Of a DNA stretch of 64,000 bases, positions 34,199-45,980 are shown piece after piece; the first letter of the stretch is position 1; each line of letters opens with the position of its first letter. The notes under the pieces were generated by a model. It worked only from the letters and a program-made list of their open reading frames with translations. It had not been told where the DNA came from and did no database searches. The position numbers and the translations under genes are program-made. The DNA is taken from contig MU839128.1 in NCBI GenBank assembly GCA_030685235.1, positions 186,001 to 250,000 on the forward strand. Direction: 5' to 3'. This DNA is from Copromyces sp. CBS 386.78. Lineage: Eukaryota > Ascomycota > Sordariomycetes > Sordariales > Sordariaceae.

Positions 34199-35911
34199 CT
34201 ACTCCTTCTTGACAACCGTGTTTTCCCTTGACATCCCAGATGGTCCGCGAGGGGGCTCGCGAAGAGCCGTATTACGGGGACTGTAGTGACTCGAACTAGG
34301 TCGGCCAGGGTAGTGATTATATGCCGGAGGCGGAGTGAGCCTTGTACGTGCTCCAAGAGGCGAACGGGCCCGGTAGCTAGCAGATTCGCTTGAATGGCGG
34401 GTCGGGGGGGAGCGCGATCTGCCGCGGTCGCTCTGAGTCTGCTTGGAAGGGCTTTGGGAAGGCCTTGTAAGACGAGCCCCCATGGCTAGTCCCTCGAAAA
34501 AGGCCTTGCAAACATCAGGGCGATCGGCGTAGTTGGGCACCGAGGGCCCAATGTACTTCTGAAGCATGATCAGAAGCTTGAGCCGCTCACTCTCGTCAGC
34601 AGTGCGGCTCACAGCAACACCCGAGCTGCCTGGCTCTCGCTTGACCAAGGGCAAGTTCTGGCGAGAACTGTTCTGGCGAGGGTTGTTCTGGCGAGAGTTG
34701 TTTGTTGATGTAGCCGAGGACCCACTGGCAAGGTTGGTAGCAGAGGCCTTGGAAGCCGCGGAAGGACGAGACTGGCGCCTCAGTTTTCTCCAAAGTTCCG
34801 AATCATTCAGCGCCTTAACTGCAACTGCCGCCTTTGCTTGTTGCTCTCCATCATGCAAACCGTCGTTTTTGACTATGATGTCTTGGAGCTTAACGTCATA
34901 ACTGCACTTGCCACGCCCATTTCCCGACAAAAGCCATTCAGGGTTAAATCCAAGCGACTGACATCTCAAAGACAGTTTCTTCTTAGCGTCTGGGTCATGG
35001 GAGGCTGGCGCCCTTGGAGCCAATGATAGCTGGGGCTGATCCTTCTTCGGTCCCTTCGGAATGTTACCAACTGGGTCGTTGGTAGAGGGGCGGCTGGTGG
35101 TGAAACTGCGGATTTGGAAGGTCTGGTCATTTGCACGACCAGAGGATCCAACAGAAGGTTCGGCCACTGCAGCCGTGGCTACCTTGGTCTTTGTCATGCC
35201 GGGGGCTTGCGACCCCCCAAAGCCCCCGTGCATATCGTCCTTCACACGCTCATGGCTCTGTGAGAAGAAAGTATTGCCAGCATGGGATCGAAACACTGGC
35301 TGACAGCCGGCCCAGCTTCCCGCCCAGCTTCCCGGGGCAGGGGAAGTCTTTGTACCCACCAAAGGATTGGTTAGAACAGAGTTCTTGAACCGATCCTGAG
35401 GTGTTCCCGGCGCGGGCTTTGGCCCGGTCGGGATCCGTGAATGGAGGAGAGAAGACAAGGGGTTTCTGATGCCCGATGGCTCTTTGACGATATCAACCTT
35501 TTTGGGCGCTGGGCGGATAACCAAGGACCCTTTGTGACTGCCGTTCAAGGGCGAGCTGTCGGCGGCGGGGGTGGAAGCAATTTCACCTGGCTCTGAGACC
35601 TTTTAGTATTGCGAGCACAAGAAGAAAGCAAGGCATGAGGGGAAAGAGGTAACAAACCAAGCTCGCTGCTTGAACCACGGTCCGAGGAGCGCAGGGGGGT
35701 GAGTGTTTTGAACGTAGGGGCGTCTTCTGTGGTGGTTAACCAAAGGACTAGGGGGAGTGAACTTGATCAAGGAAGGAGAGGAACATGTCATACCGGTTCT
35801 CTCTCCCTTGACCGACGACAGCGACGTCTCGTTGCCGCTGCGACCGGTCGAGAGTGGGTAAGGCGCAGGCAGCTGGGCCAGCAGCTTGTCGATCAGATCG
35901 TCGTCTGGCAT
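34199..35911 (-). CDS. Ser/Pro-rich protein with a dsRNA-binding-like segment
   Basis: Exons are 35794-35911 and 34199-35592, giving 503 residues. The 201-bp intron has a GTATGA donor, a TACTAAA branch-like site and a CTCAG acceptor, and joins the exons in phase 1. Most of the chain looks disordered (S, P, R, N-rich). At about residues 249-304 a compact segment reads SLGFNPEW...GKCSYDVKLQDIIVKNDGLHDGEQQAKAAVAVKAL. Its strand-strand-helix pattern and final QQAKAAVAVKAL helix resemble the C-terminal half of a double-stranded RNA-binding domain. Near 320-345 an RQN triplet motif repeats (RQNNPRQNSSRQN), and the C-terminal third is RS/SP-rich (SRSRSPP type), typical of nuclear RNA-associated proteins. 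The function is inference; homologues are unknown to me. Confidence 0.7.
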
Positions 35912-37787
35912 CTTTGTGATGGAGTTGTCTGTTGCGCTTCTGTCGTATCTCGTTTGAAAATAGAGTCCTAATTGCTAAGACAAAGACGAAAGAATGGTGA
36001 TGGCAACCGATGTTCCGGGAGGAACCAGCTCAGATTCTCGAAGTAAGGTGAGGGAAAAGAAAGATTCATAGGCCCGGCCCGGTGGAGACTGGGAAGGCGC
36101 CGTTCGTCACTGCCCTCTGAGGCACCAGGCTGCGCTGACACGTAAAGAAGGTACGAGGGGTGACCGGACAACGAAAGACGGGACCGGACGGGGGTCACGC
36201 AGGAAAGCGGGACCGGGTCTGAATTCAACACGGCGGACTTCCGTCAGGAGCAACTGTATCGTGACTTCTGCCTAAGGACCGATTCTGCCCATCTGCAGGC
36301 ATTGAACGAGACAAACAGAGCCAGCCAAGCCCGCGAATGGAAATAAGGATGAAATGGGATGACATGTTCAGACCGAACAAGGAAGACCTGAATCAAGTGT
36401 CATCAACCCGTATTGTAAAACTCATTCCCAGAGTGAACTAACTTCATGCTTCCTGCTCTCCTCACGTCGTGACTTGATGGCATACCTCGCCCAGGTTTCC
36501 CAGTAAACCGTCGCCTTCTGAATCTAACAATCACTCCAATAACGAGGGAAGAGCCGTGTCATTTGAATTTGAAAGCTTCAGATGCGAAACAATCCGCAAT
36601 TTCCATCGACAGACACTTGCCTGCGACGTCTTTTTCACCCATCGAATCCTGCCGGCCTTGACCTTAACAATGCACTCGGGTCATCTATTTCTTCTCAGAT
36701 AGTCAAGTTGAAAATTTCATACGACCCAAATAATATCCATACCCTTCACTAATGGAGTGTCATCGGAGTGTCATCGTCTCACTGGAGCGTGTAATCGATG
36801 GCGGCAACAACTGGCCAGACCAAGCCCGAAGCGCCATTGGTGCCAGAGGGCATGTGAACCAGACTGGCCAAGCTCGGGATGGTGACTAACTTATCAAGTA
36901 GCTCAGGGAAGTAGCAGCTATGAAGCATACATCGGTTTTGGCGGGGCAGGTAGTGGAAGCCCGGTTGTCAAATTCCACAGAAGCAAGAAAGCTTGCCGTT
37001 CCAGAAGCAGGGGGCCTTTGCACTTGCTTCTGGGCCGCGATCGCTGACGGACATGGAAGATGTTCCCGAGGGAGAAAGAAAACGAAGACGTCCGCGCGCA
37101 ATGAGTGTCGACGGGCCTTTGGTGCCATTTGTAGATGTTGTCGTCGACTTTAGATGTCTTGGCGAAGTTGACAGAATGCTCATGCATTCCATGTCCAGCG
37201 TCGGTTCCTGCACCGATTGGTTATGGTAGATCCGCGTCCCGAAGTGGGGGCTGCTGCGGTTCGCGATGGCATCGGTTCCACTGCTCTGATGCCGTTTTCT
37301 AGAAGGTGAGGGGACGCAGATGAGAAGCTGAATGTTACACCAGCCAATTTCAAGCCGGGAAGCTGACTTCAAAGATCATAGTAATGTGTCCCTTGAGTTT
37401 GGACTTACTATTCCGTCCTTCGGAGAACTATCCCCTACGACTGCCTAAGCTGTCCCATCATCACCGACAGATTACCTTCAAGTAAACGACATAAGGACCC
37501 CAAGACACGATGTAGAGTTATACTCGAAGAAATATCTCGGATACGGCACAAGAGGGACGTATTTTTTGTTTGGAGACGATATGTGGTAATTCATCAGCAA
37601 TCGTCAATGTGTGACGTCATTGACTTGAAGTTATCTTCTACACTCATCAACGTCGACACTCCGCCGTTATTCTCGGAGTACTCAAAAACAACAAAGCAAA
37701 AGTCAATGACCATATTCCGTTCCTTAATCATACCACTGCCATAGCTTCAGATCTGTCCCCGAGATTCACACTATCGATCAGACCATC
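35912..37787. other. 1.9-kb intergenic region
   Basis: The region lies between divergent starts (35911 minus, 37788 plus). Composition is ordinary and no exon with homology or intron-consistent structure is apparent on either strand. Short open frames around 36,900-37,370 overlap each other on both strands and have no coding character. Confidence 0.45.
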
Positions 37788-39113
37788 ATGTCTTCAGCAA
37801 TCGTCCTCGGCGCGACCGGTAAGTCATCCCATCCAATCCACCTACCATAGGCAACCATAGTAGACGCACGGACTCACCACTCTGCTTCAGGAATCAACGG
37901 CCGCGAGATAGTCAAAGAACTATCGTCCAACCCCTCCCAATGGAAAACCATCCACGCCCTCTCCCGCTCCAAAAAGGAGGACTTCGGCTCTAATGTCCAA
38001 CACCATCACATCGACCTGCTCAACTCCGCCCATGACATGGCCAAAGACCTCTCTTCCATCCCTGACTTGACCGCCGTCGAGTACGTGTTCTTCTCCGCCT
38101 ACTTGCAAAAGGACACGGAGCAAGAAAACACAGACGTCAACGGCGCTATGCTGCAAAACTTTCTGGAAGCACTCGAGATCACGGGAGCCGTGTCCAACCT
38201 CAAGCGCATCATTTTGGTCACGGGGTGCAAGCAGTACGGCGTCCATTTGGGCCAGCCCAAGAACCCGATGCTGGAGTCCGACCCTTGGCTGCGCGATGAA
38301 AGCAAGTGGCCACCCAATTTCTACTACCGTCAGCAGGATATCTTGAAGTCCTTCTGCGGTGGCCCTGACTCTAAACATCCGAACATCAGCTGGACAGTAA
38401 CCTACCCCAACGACGTCATCGGTTTCGCCAACGGGAACTTCATGAACCTCGCTTCAGGGCTGGGCATCTACGCGGCTGTGAACAAGGAACTCGGTCGGGA
38501 CTTGGAGTTCCCCGGTTCGGAGACCTTTTACACCAAGTTCGATTCGTTCACGTCCAGCAAGCTGCACGCGCAGTTCTGTGTCTGGGCGGCGCTGGAGCCC
38601 AAGGCGGCGAACCAGGCGTTTAACGTGGTCAATGGCGACGTGCAGAGCTGGCAGGACTTGTGGCCTAGAGTGGCGCAGCGCTTTGGGATGAAGGTCAAGG
38701 CCGACCAGTTCGCTTCTCCTCCCGCCGGAGGCTTGGCGAATAAGGTCCAGTTGACGGAGAAAGCGCCGCAGCCGGTGACGATTCTGGCGAAGGAGTGTGG
38801 GTTGGAAGGGACGGAGAAGTCAGTTCCGCCGAGTCAGCTGGAGCAGAGGATCAGTTTGGCGAAGTGGGCGCAACAGGAGGAGGTGAAGGAGGCGTGGACT
38901 AAACTAGCGGAGAGGGAGGGATTACAGAAAGATTCGTTGGAGAAGGCGACGTGGGCGTTTATTGACTTTGTGCTGGGGAGGAGCTATGATTTGGTGGTTA
39001 GTATGAGTAAGGCGAGGGAGGCTGGGTGGACTGGGTATGTGGATACGTGGAAGTCGCTGTCGGATGTTTTTGGTGAGCTCGAGGCGGCAGATATCCTCCC
39101 CAAGACTCACTAG
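37788..39113 (+). CDS. PRISE-type SDR (progesterone 5beta-reductase/iridoid synthase-like)
   Basis: An atypical short-chain dehydrogenase that reduces enones with NAD(P)H in characterised relatives. Exons are 37788-37818 and 37891-39113 with a 72-bp intron (GTAAGT...CTTCAG) splitting the cofactor motif, giving 417 residues. The Rossmann motif reads GATGINGREIV (residues 8-18), with a SRS basic/polar pocket after strand 2 that suits NADP. Family-specific text includes YVFFSAYLQ, LVTGCKQYG, NFYYRQQDIL (tyrosine of the displaced YxxxK) and WTVTYPNDVIGFANGNFMNLA. Fungal members are often annotated 'NAD-dependent epimerase/dehydratase'. A role in secondary metabolism or detoxification is possible, but no biosynthetic cluster surrounds it. 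It is convergent with the next gene, 261 bp apart. Confidence 0.87.
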
Positions 39114-39374
39114 GTCACCACGGAGCAATGCCCTAGGTAGGGCTCGAGAGAATGGTTGGAATCAAGGGAGGGACAGGTTGTCTTGCCATTTAATATAATG
39201 AGTCGAAGAGAGCGAACAGCGAAAGAATGTGGAGTTGGAATAACAGAGCACCATTTAAGATAAGAGATTGATCCTATTGGCTGGGTTCGTACTCGGGATG
39301 TGTGCACCAGGAATTGGTTATGGCTGGGTATCTTCATCGTCTTCCGTCCTTCGTCTTCCGCGTTTTGGTCAAGA

Positions 39375-40441
39375 TCATCGCGGAATCATAGCAAAACACC
39401 AATCACCTGGCTGCTCCCTAGCAGTTCCCAAATTGCCCTTCAACCAGCACCGATGCTTGTTTCCCTTGTCGCCATCAAGATAGCCCCACGAGCAGCCGGT
39501 ACACCTCTCCATGGCCGCGCAGGCATCGATACACTCGGCCATGTTGCCGGCGAGAAAATTGCCGAGGTCGTCTGCGGTATAATCCACCCCGCAGAGGCGC
39601 AGAAAACTTTTCGCTAGCCCGGGGATCCTGTGCATCGTATTGTTGGCGGCAGGACAGTCGGAATAGGCCGTTGGTCTTGGTTTGCTGTTTGATGAGGAGG
39701 TTGTGCTGCTTGGAGTGGTTGTTGCGCTTGAGACTGATGTTTGAGTGTGATTGGGGACGGCCGAGGAACTGGGGAATGGTTCAGGGCTGCTTGATATGGG
39801 AAGGACGGTTTGTGGGCTGTTTGGCCAAGTGTTAGCAGAGTTAAGGGTACCACAGCGACTTAAGTGACTATGCCATACCTTGATGGGTTAGGGTCTGTTG
39901 CGGTGGACTTGGACGACGTCGATAAGCCAACACCCAGTCCCACACTCAGGGGAAGCACAATAACAAGCAGTATAACCGCAATGATAATTGCCCACAGGAC
40001 GCCTCTTCTTAACCCCCATCTTTGTTGATGTCTGCCGATACAACCTCTGGATTCTTCAGTCGGCGGAAGACTACCGCCAACTGTAGAACGAGAGGCCGCA
40101 TAACTTCCGGCTACCGTTCCGCCCGCAACAGCTCGTTCGGCGGCCAGGCCCTTCTCATGCTCATCATTGTATTCTGGTGGTGTTGGTGTTCCTTCACGAA
40201 AGAAAGTGTACTGTGAATCGTCTGTATTATCGTTTGCGTCGTTCCTTCGCTCATCCTCCCGATCATCATCTGCCCAGTAGACCTCGGGCGCCTTCCCATG
40301 CGTTGGTGAGGTCCGCGGTGATGATCGTCTTGGTTGAGGTTGGTATATATGGTGCGTAGGTTGCTCTTCTGTGAAGCGGACGCCGCGGGTTTGGTCTCTG
40401 GCTTGGGACGCCGACGATCCCAGAAGATGCGACGGATCCAT
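39375..40441 (-). CDS. single-pass membrane protein with PAN/apple-like C-terminal domain
   Basis: Exons are 39879-40441 and 39375-39815. The 62-bp intron (GTATGG...AAACAG) joins them in phase 2, giving 334 residues. Residues 1-145 are hydrophilic, acidic and disordered. A strong transmembrane helix (about 148-173, LWAIIIAVILLVIVLPLSVGLGVG) is preceded by RWGLRRG, predicting N-in/C-out (type II). An S/T/P-rich stalk follows. The last about 85 residues carry six cysteines in the pattern C-P-A ... LCGVDY ... ECIDACA..ERCTGCSWG ... HRCW ... WCF, resembling PAN/apple-like domains that bind proteins or carbohydrates. It probably acts as a cell-surface or wall-associated protein. Such architecture is common in Sordariomycetes, with function unknown. 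Confidence 0.75.
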
Positions 40442-41425
40442 TGGAATCGCTCTGAGGCTCTAAGGTTTGTGGTGTTTGGGTGGGCTATGTGAATCCTGAG
40501 GCCATCTCGCTCGCTTGTTGCCGTCCTTAAAGGTGTCTCGTCTGTTGCCGTAGGAGGATCAGCGCCCGTAGTGACTTTAAGATGATGCTGTTGGAGAGTG
40601 TCTGTCGTCGGTATCGTTGGTTTCGCGCCGCAGCGCATAGGCTGAAGAAGAAAGAAGAGAAGGATAAGTTACACGAAGACCATCCGAGACGGCAGACAAA
40701 ACATCACTTGATGAGCACGGTTCTGGAACAGGCGTTCGCCAAGGCCTACCCCGAAGTTCCATTCCCTGTCCGCCGCAATCTTGCGAAATTGCATCACGCT
40801 TTGACCCTTTGCCCGATCGGGAGTGGTTTATTGCCAATGTGACATCACATGTGGGCTCTCTTCCTTCTCGCCCTTCGCCGGCGCCATACTCCTTTGCTGT
40901 GCATTCGACCGATTTTCAGCTTCCCAAGTCTCAATGATGAGACGGTATACAAAGGACATGTAAGTATAGCAGATGTGCTATAACACATATCATTGTGTGG
41001 TCCTATCGTGCTGTGCTGTCTGCAGAGAGGAACCGAGCGTTGAGGCTTGTGGTCCTAGACCAACAATGCAACTGACGAAGTCAATGTGGATGTGATGCAT
41101 GAGTTGTCCGGATCTGCGAAAGAAAATGAGCGCAGCGGAGCAGATTTTAGTCACAGCGTCTTGATAAGCTGGAACTCCGGTTGCCATTATCTCATAAAGT
41201 AATTATGAGGATTGAATGGCTCGAAGAGAGAGGGCCTTGGGCGCGCCGTGAGAGCAAAACTATTTCCAAAATCGGGTGATGGTAACAGATCCATATTGGG
41301 GATGAGAGCGCGGAGAAAACCAACCGTGAATATGAGTATATGAGAAGGATGATGAATTACCAAGCGCTCTTCGCCTGAGATGACCATCACTCATCAGTCG
41401 TCGGTGGCTGTGACTCTTTGGAGGC
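40442..41425. other. intergenic
   Basis: This is the promoter region of the PAN-like gene and the 3' region of the SRR1-like gene. No supported exon, tRNA or long repeat is seen. Confidence 0.45.
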
Positions 41426-42411
41426 TTACGGTTCCACGGGTTTCGCTTGAGGTTTAGAGGACTCCAGTTCAGATTCTCTCCCTTGCAATGCTTGCTCCGA
41501 CAAAGCTAGACCTTCCAAACCCTCAGCGATGTCCGATGTCTGCTTTGATGCCTGTGAGCGTTCGGGCAGGGACGCTTTCGGGCTGCTTAAAATTTTATTG
41601 GCATCATCCCCCTTCCGCCAATACATGGTCGTGCTAGAGAAGATGAAGTTCATGTCGGGAAAAGGGTACTTGGTGTAAGTGGCATCCATCGTGGAGATGG
41701 GGCCAACGAATTCCTTGAGGCTGGGGTCGAAGTCAACGACCCTTTCCCATTCGTCCAACCCTCCACCGATGAAAGTTGTTGGAAGTGTCGCCAGAGCAAG
41801 GTAGTAAGTGCGAAGCTCCATGTGAATGCCGTACACCAAAGTTTGCTCATCGACCATGGGAAAGGCATCTGGAGTATCGACAACTTCCAACCCAAGATCG
41901 ACACAAAAATCTTTGTCGACCTGAGTGAACATGGGCTCCTGAATGACACGTTTGATTTTGTGTTCACATTGAGATTCTGCCATACAGCATCAGCAACTGA
42001 AAATTCTCATGGCCATAACCCAATGAGATACCGACCTAGGAAGTCAACAATGGCACAAAAGGCCGCGGTCTGCATATGAGCTGTCCGCCTGGCTGCAAAG
42101 CTGCCATTGCTGGGATCGTATGGACCAGGTCCGAAACAGATGGCTTTGGTGATATGAGGGCGACTGGACTCGGATAAAGCAGTGGCAAGCAGGTCCTTTA
42201 GGGTCTTCCAGCAATCCGAGATCTGCCACTCTTGCCGGGCCATGTCGTGATGCTTCTGGATGTCACTGACTGTGAATTCGGGGTTCGGATTTGGTCGGAT
42301 TCCAAGACCGTTCTCCTTGCTCTCATCCACATCCGGCTTGGGCTTTGGTACATGTCGTATGCGCCCGCGCTTTCGGCTGACTTGGCTCCATTCTCCGACT
42401 TGTTGTGTCAT
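41426..42411 (-). CDS. SRR1-like domain protein
   Basis: Exons are 42036-42411 and 41426-41976 with a 59-bp intron (GTCGGT donor, GGCAG acceptor) in phase 1, giving 308 residues. The N-terminus is EWSQVSRKRGRIRHVP, the W-x-x-V-x-R-[RK]-x-R motif that opens SRR1-like proteins. The conserved core follows: KAICFGPGPYDP, QTAAFCAIVDFL, a Q-E-P-x-F-x-x-x-D segment, LGLEVVDTPDAFPMVDEQTLVYGIHMELRTYY, and TTFIGGGLDEW. The family is named after a plant light-signalling/clock protein; yeast members affect haem and transcription, but no catalytic activity is established. The tail from about residue 250 is low-complexity (S, E, Q, K). The donor GTCGGT is weaker than its neighbours, though frame and motif continuity support it. 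Confidence 0.82.
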
Positions 42412-44229
42412 CGTTCGAGTTCAAGTGGGATGCGTTGCAAATATTTGCGACTGCCAGTTGGCATCGGAATTCTGGTGAGGGACATGCGGGATTCTGCCTT
42501 ATCGGCACACCGCCTGCCGTTTGGAGAGCTTGTTCTGAAGGAGCTCCCCTGGGATGGCCCGAGCTCCCCCCCCCCCCCTAGCTGCCCGTCGTGAGCTCCT
42601 CCCGTCGTTCCTTCTGCCATGTCGTCGTTGTTTCTGCCCGGAGGAGGTGCGACTCTATTCTAGGTAGCCACTTGCCGTACTCGACGACGATCATCTCAAG
42701 TCGAGTCTCACACATCTATTTTTTCGCTCCCTCGCACTTAAAAACAAGAAATCATTTCTACCGGCAGCGATGGGTGGCTTACTCTCCCGCTACAACTGGC
42801 TTTTGGGCTGCCACGGCTGGGAAAGCTGACGCTGACGGTTGCACACTGACTCAAGATGTCATCCCCGCTGCAAGTAATCATTAAATACGGTACCCTCCAA
42901 CTTCTTCTAGAAGGGGTCACTTCTCAACCTTGCGGACCGTTTTGGAGCATGGACACGGGGGAAGCTTCAACCATTTCTGGCACACGGGTCATTTGGCCTG
43001 TGAATGCGGCTATCAGGCACCCAAGAACACTGCTGACTTTCATATCACAGTGGCATCAAGACAAAATGGAAATCAACCGCCAAGAACTGTTGCTGAGGTA
43101 ACCCTTAAGAGGCACTTCTGGGTTCTGATTGGTCGCTTCCCCGACTCTGGCGCTTAACTGGGAAAAAGAATTGGTTGGATCTTGGACGATGGGGAAAATC
43201 TCAAGGGTACCGCCAAGGGATCACACTGTACACTACACTAACGGCAGAGGGACATTCAGCGATCGACACTTAGACCGAGCTGTGCCTTTCTCCCTCTGAG
43301 TGTCATTCACAGGTCGCGAGAACACAGACTTGATCTCATCGCTGACTCTTTTGAGGCTTTGACGCAAGTCCCACGATGTTGGATGCCATTGGAAACGGAG
43401 CATGGCAGAATCTACCCGGCGAGGTGGTAGCGGCCGCTGGTCAAGTGTTGGTGAAAAGACGTGCAGCACCGGAGGACGAGGGTTCAATCACATTGGCCCC
43501 GTCTTTGACATGAGTTTGCTCCGCCCTAGCGAGTCGCCTGCAGCACCGAGGCGGGAACGGCGATCCCATTGGCTGGACACTCATCATCACTAACAGAGTA
43601 ACAGGGGCCTCGACCTCTCTTCAGCCGTTTTCCCCTGTTCTCTCTTTTTGCCGTCGTGAGATTCCCTCAACCTTGCGAGGGAAAGCGTGTGCCGGACTGG
43701 GGGCCACACCCACTGCGCAGGGGGGCAAGGCGGGAATCAACTCGCTCCCGTCACCCACACCACAAGGGCCCCAGTCCTGTGTGCCGATGGGCGATGGGCC
43801 TGGGCGGCTGCGGCCTGGCGGGATAGGGAACACAGGATGGGTTCGCATTGGTTCACGCCGTGGGATATACCTACCTGCCATGACCCGGCTAGTCACCCCT
43901 TCGGTCTCTCTCCGAAATCCTTTCTCTCTCATCAGCCAAAAGCTCTTTCGATATCAGTTCAAGTATCTGACTGAGACATCCATCAACCTCAACTTCAACA
44001 TCCCAAGGATTACGAGTCTCATCAACAGTATACGCCTACCTATACATATCACAGGGCACACATACTTGCGTCAGCACCTATTCAGTCGACAGGGTCACAA
44101 AAAGCTAGTTCCAGAAACTTGAAAGAAGAGGAGGACTCGAATTGGGATTCGAAAGGGAGGAATACTTCAAGACTTCGGTCACTCTCACCGTCAATAACTC
44201 GGTCATATACACACACATCACCATCCAAC
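42412..44229. other. 1.8-kb divergent intergenic region
   Basis: The region lies between the SRR1-like start and the X325-like start. It contains a C-run at 42,570-42,578 and CT-rich DNA before 44,230. A 149-codon open frame (43,673-44,122) has no domain and shadow-like composition, so no gene is called. The upstream in-frame stretch before 44,230 is probably leader. Confidence 0.45.
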
Positions 44230-44786
44230 ATGCTCACATCAACACTCCTCGCCCTCGCCAGCGCGGCGCTGGCTTCCGCCCATACCGTCATCACATACCC
44301 CGGATGGAGAGGCAACAACCTAAAAGACAACGAGGAGTTTCCCTACGGCATGCAATGGACATATCCTTGTAAGTCTCATCAGTCCATCATCCATAATCAA
44401 ACACCATCGACCCCCAACGACTCAAGCTAACCTCTCTCTTAGGCGGCGGCCTCCACCTAACCCAAAACCGCACCTACTGGCCCACAACAGGCGGCGCCAT
44501 CGCCTTCCAACCCGGCTGGTTCCAAGGCCACGCCACAGCCTTTATTTATGTTAACCTCGGCGTCGGCACCGGTGGTCCCGACGGCGGGCCCCATAACATG
44601 AGTTTCCCCATGGTCTCTCCCTTCCAGATCATCGGCCCCGGAAAGAACCCGTACCCGGGCACTTTCTGCTTGCCGCAGGTGTCGGTGCCCACGGGCTTTG
44701 AGTTCAAGGAGGGCGATAATGCGACTATTCAACTTGTTGAGTTGGCTGTGCATGGTGCTGCTTTGTATTCGGTATGTTTTGTTCTT

Positions 44787-44817
<31 letters not shown>

Positions 44818-45072
44818 GGTTAGGGCGGGTACTGATCCAAGTGACTACAGTGCGTCGACATCACCTTCGTTCCCCCCGGTGACCCGCGCGTCGCCCAAGT
44901 CAACGAGTCCAACTGTTTCAACAGCACCGACCTTGGCGCCGCCGATTTGTACACCATGAAGGTGCTCGAGCCCGGCCGCGACAAGTTGGCGCTCGCCAGC
45001 GCCGCTTCTTCGGTCGCCAAGATGGCGGGTTGGATGCCTCTTGTTGCCGGTGGGTTGTGGTTGATGCTATAA
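44230..45072 (+). CDS. X325/Bim1-like copper-binding GPI protein (LPMO-like fold)
   Basis: Three exons, 44230-44368, 44443-44771 and 44851-45072, give 229 residues. Introns are 74 bp (GTAAGT...CTCTTAG) and 79 bp (GTATGT...CTACAG), the latter containing a run of about 27 T. A signal peptide (1-17, ...ALASA) would expose His18 as the mature N-terminus (HTVITYPGWRGNNL), as in LPMO-like X325/Bim1 proteins whose terminal His helps bind Cu(II). Cysteines at CGGLHL, TFCLPQ, SCVDI and SNCF suit the family's two disulfides, and several N-x-S/T sites are present. A hydrophobic C-terminus (AGWMPLVAGGLWLML) after a small-residue region predicts a GPI anchor. Known relatives act in copper uptake rather than polysaccharide cleavage. 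Whether this one does either is inference. Confidence 0.85.
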
Positions 45073-45980
45073 CCTGTTCCTGGGAAAAGAAACATCGGTT
45101 TGATGGTGGTTCGAATAGGCATTGTGGATAAGGGCATGGTTGATGAAAGGATGACCGAAAAAAAACGGATGACGATACTGAAACACCAACCAACAACGGA
45201 AGAAGAGGCCCGCTGGTTAGGTGACAGATATGGGATGAGATGCGATAATGGGAGGAGAGATAAGAAAGTTGTTCGTTTGACTTTCAGGTCCAAAGACAAC
45301 AACAACAACAACAACAACCACCAGAAGCTGTATTTTTGGCGTTTGACGGGAACAAAGGAAGGGATGGATTGGACCATGTGGTGTTACAATGTTCCCCGGC
45401 GTGGGCGACGGCAGGGCGCACGTTTTCACTTTCGATCTGTCGATTTGTATATACTTTTTTTCTCCACCTCTTTCTCTGGTGATTGTGCGAAAACGAGATG
45501 AACGAACTTACAACGAACACTTCTCAAATTCACATTGGCAATCACGATGAATCTTCGTATCTCGGTTTGTGAGGTTGGCCAATGCTGTTGCAATCTTCAA
45601 ACAGACCCTTCGTCACAAATTTCGCTCAGTGATCCGTCTCATCAGTCGACCGCACCGTTTGATCACATCGGATGATCGGTTTGGCAACAGCCGGGCGCCT
45701 ACTCGAACATGAGATCGAAAGATGCTCCAACCTCCATGTAGTTCTGTGTGGCAGAACAAGCATTCGTATTGGCGAAAGGCCCTTAAAAAGTGATAAGAGT
45801 TCAAGATCATCTGTATTTTACTAAACGTGCTCAGCTCTATACCGGCTAGGCTCACTGGTGCCACATGATTACTGCATTAACCACCGCGAATAACCCGTCT
45901 CTACTCGAAACCCCTCGCTATAGTAATATCGCAACCACGCATCAACTCCTTTACTAGTTCGTAAAGTCCATGGCGGGGTT
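45073..45980. other. convergent 3' intergenic region
   Basis: This lies between the ends of the X325-like and Doa1 genes. A (CAA)n microsatellite lies at about 45,297-45,322. No coding exon is supported. Confidence 0.45.

Noticed and set aside
43480..43520. tRNA-like box B (GGGTTCAATC)
   Set aside because: No acceptor, D-arm or anticodon stem can be formed around it.
43673..44122. 149-codon frame upstream of the X325-like gene
   Set aside because: No domain, overlaps a second frame of similar length and ends in the probable leader of the real gene.
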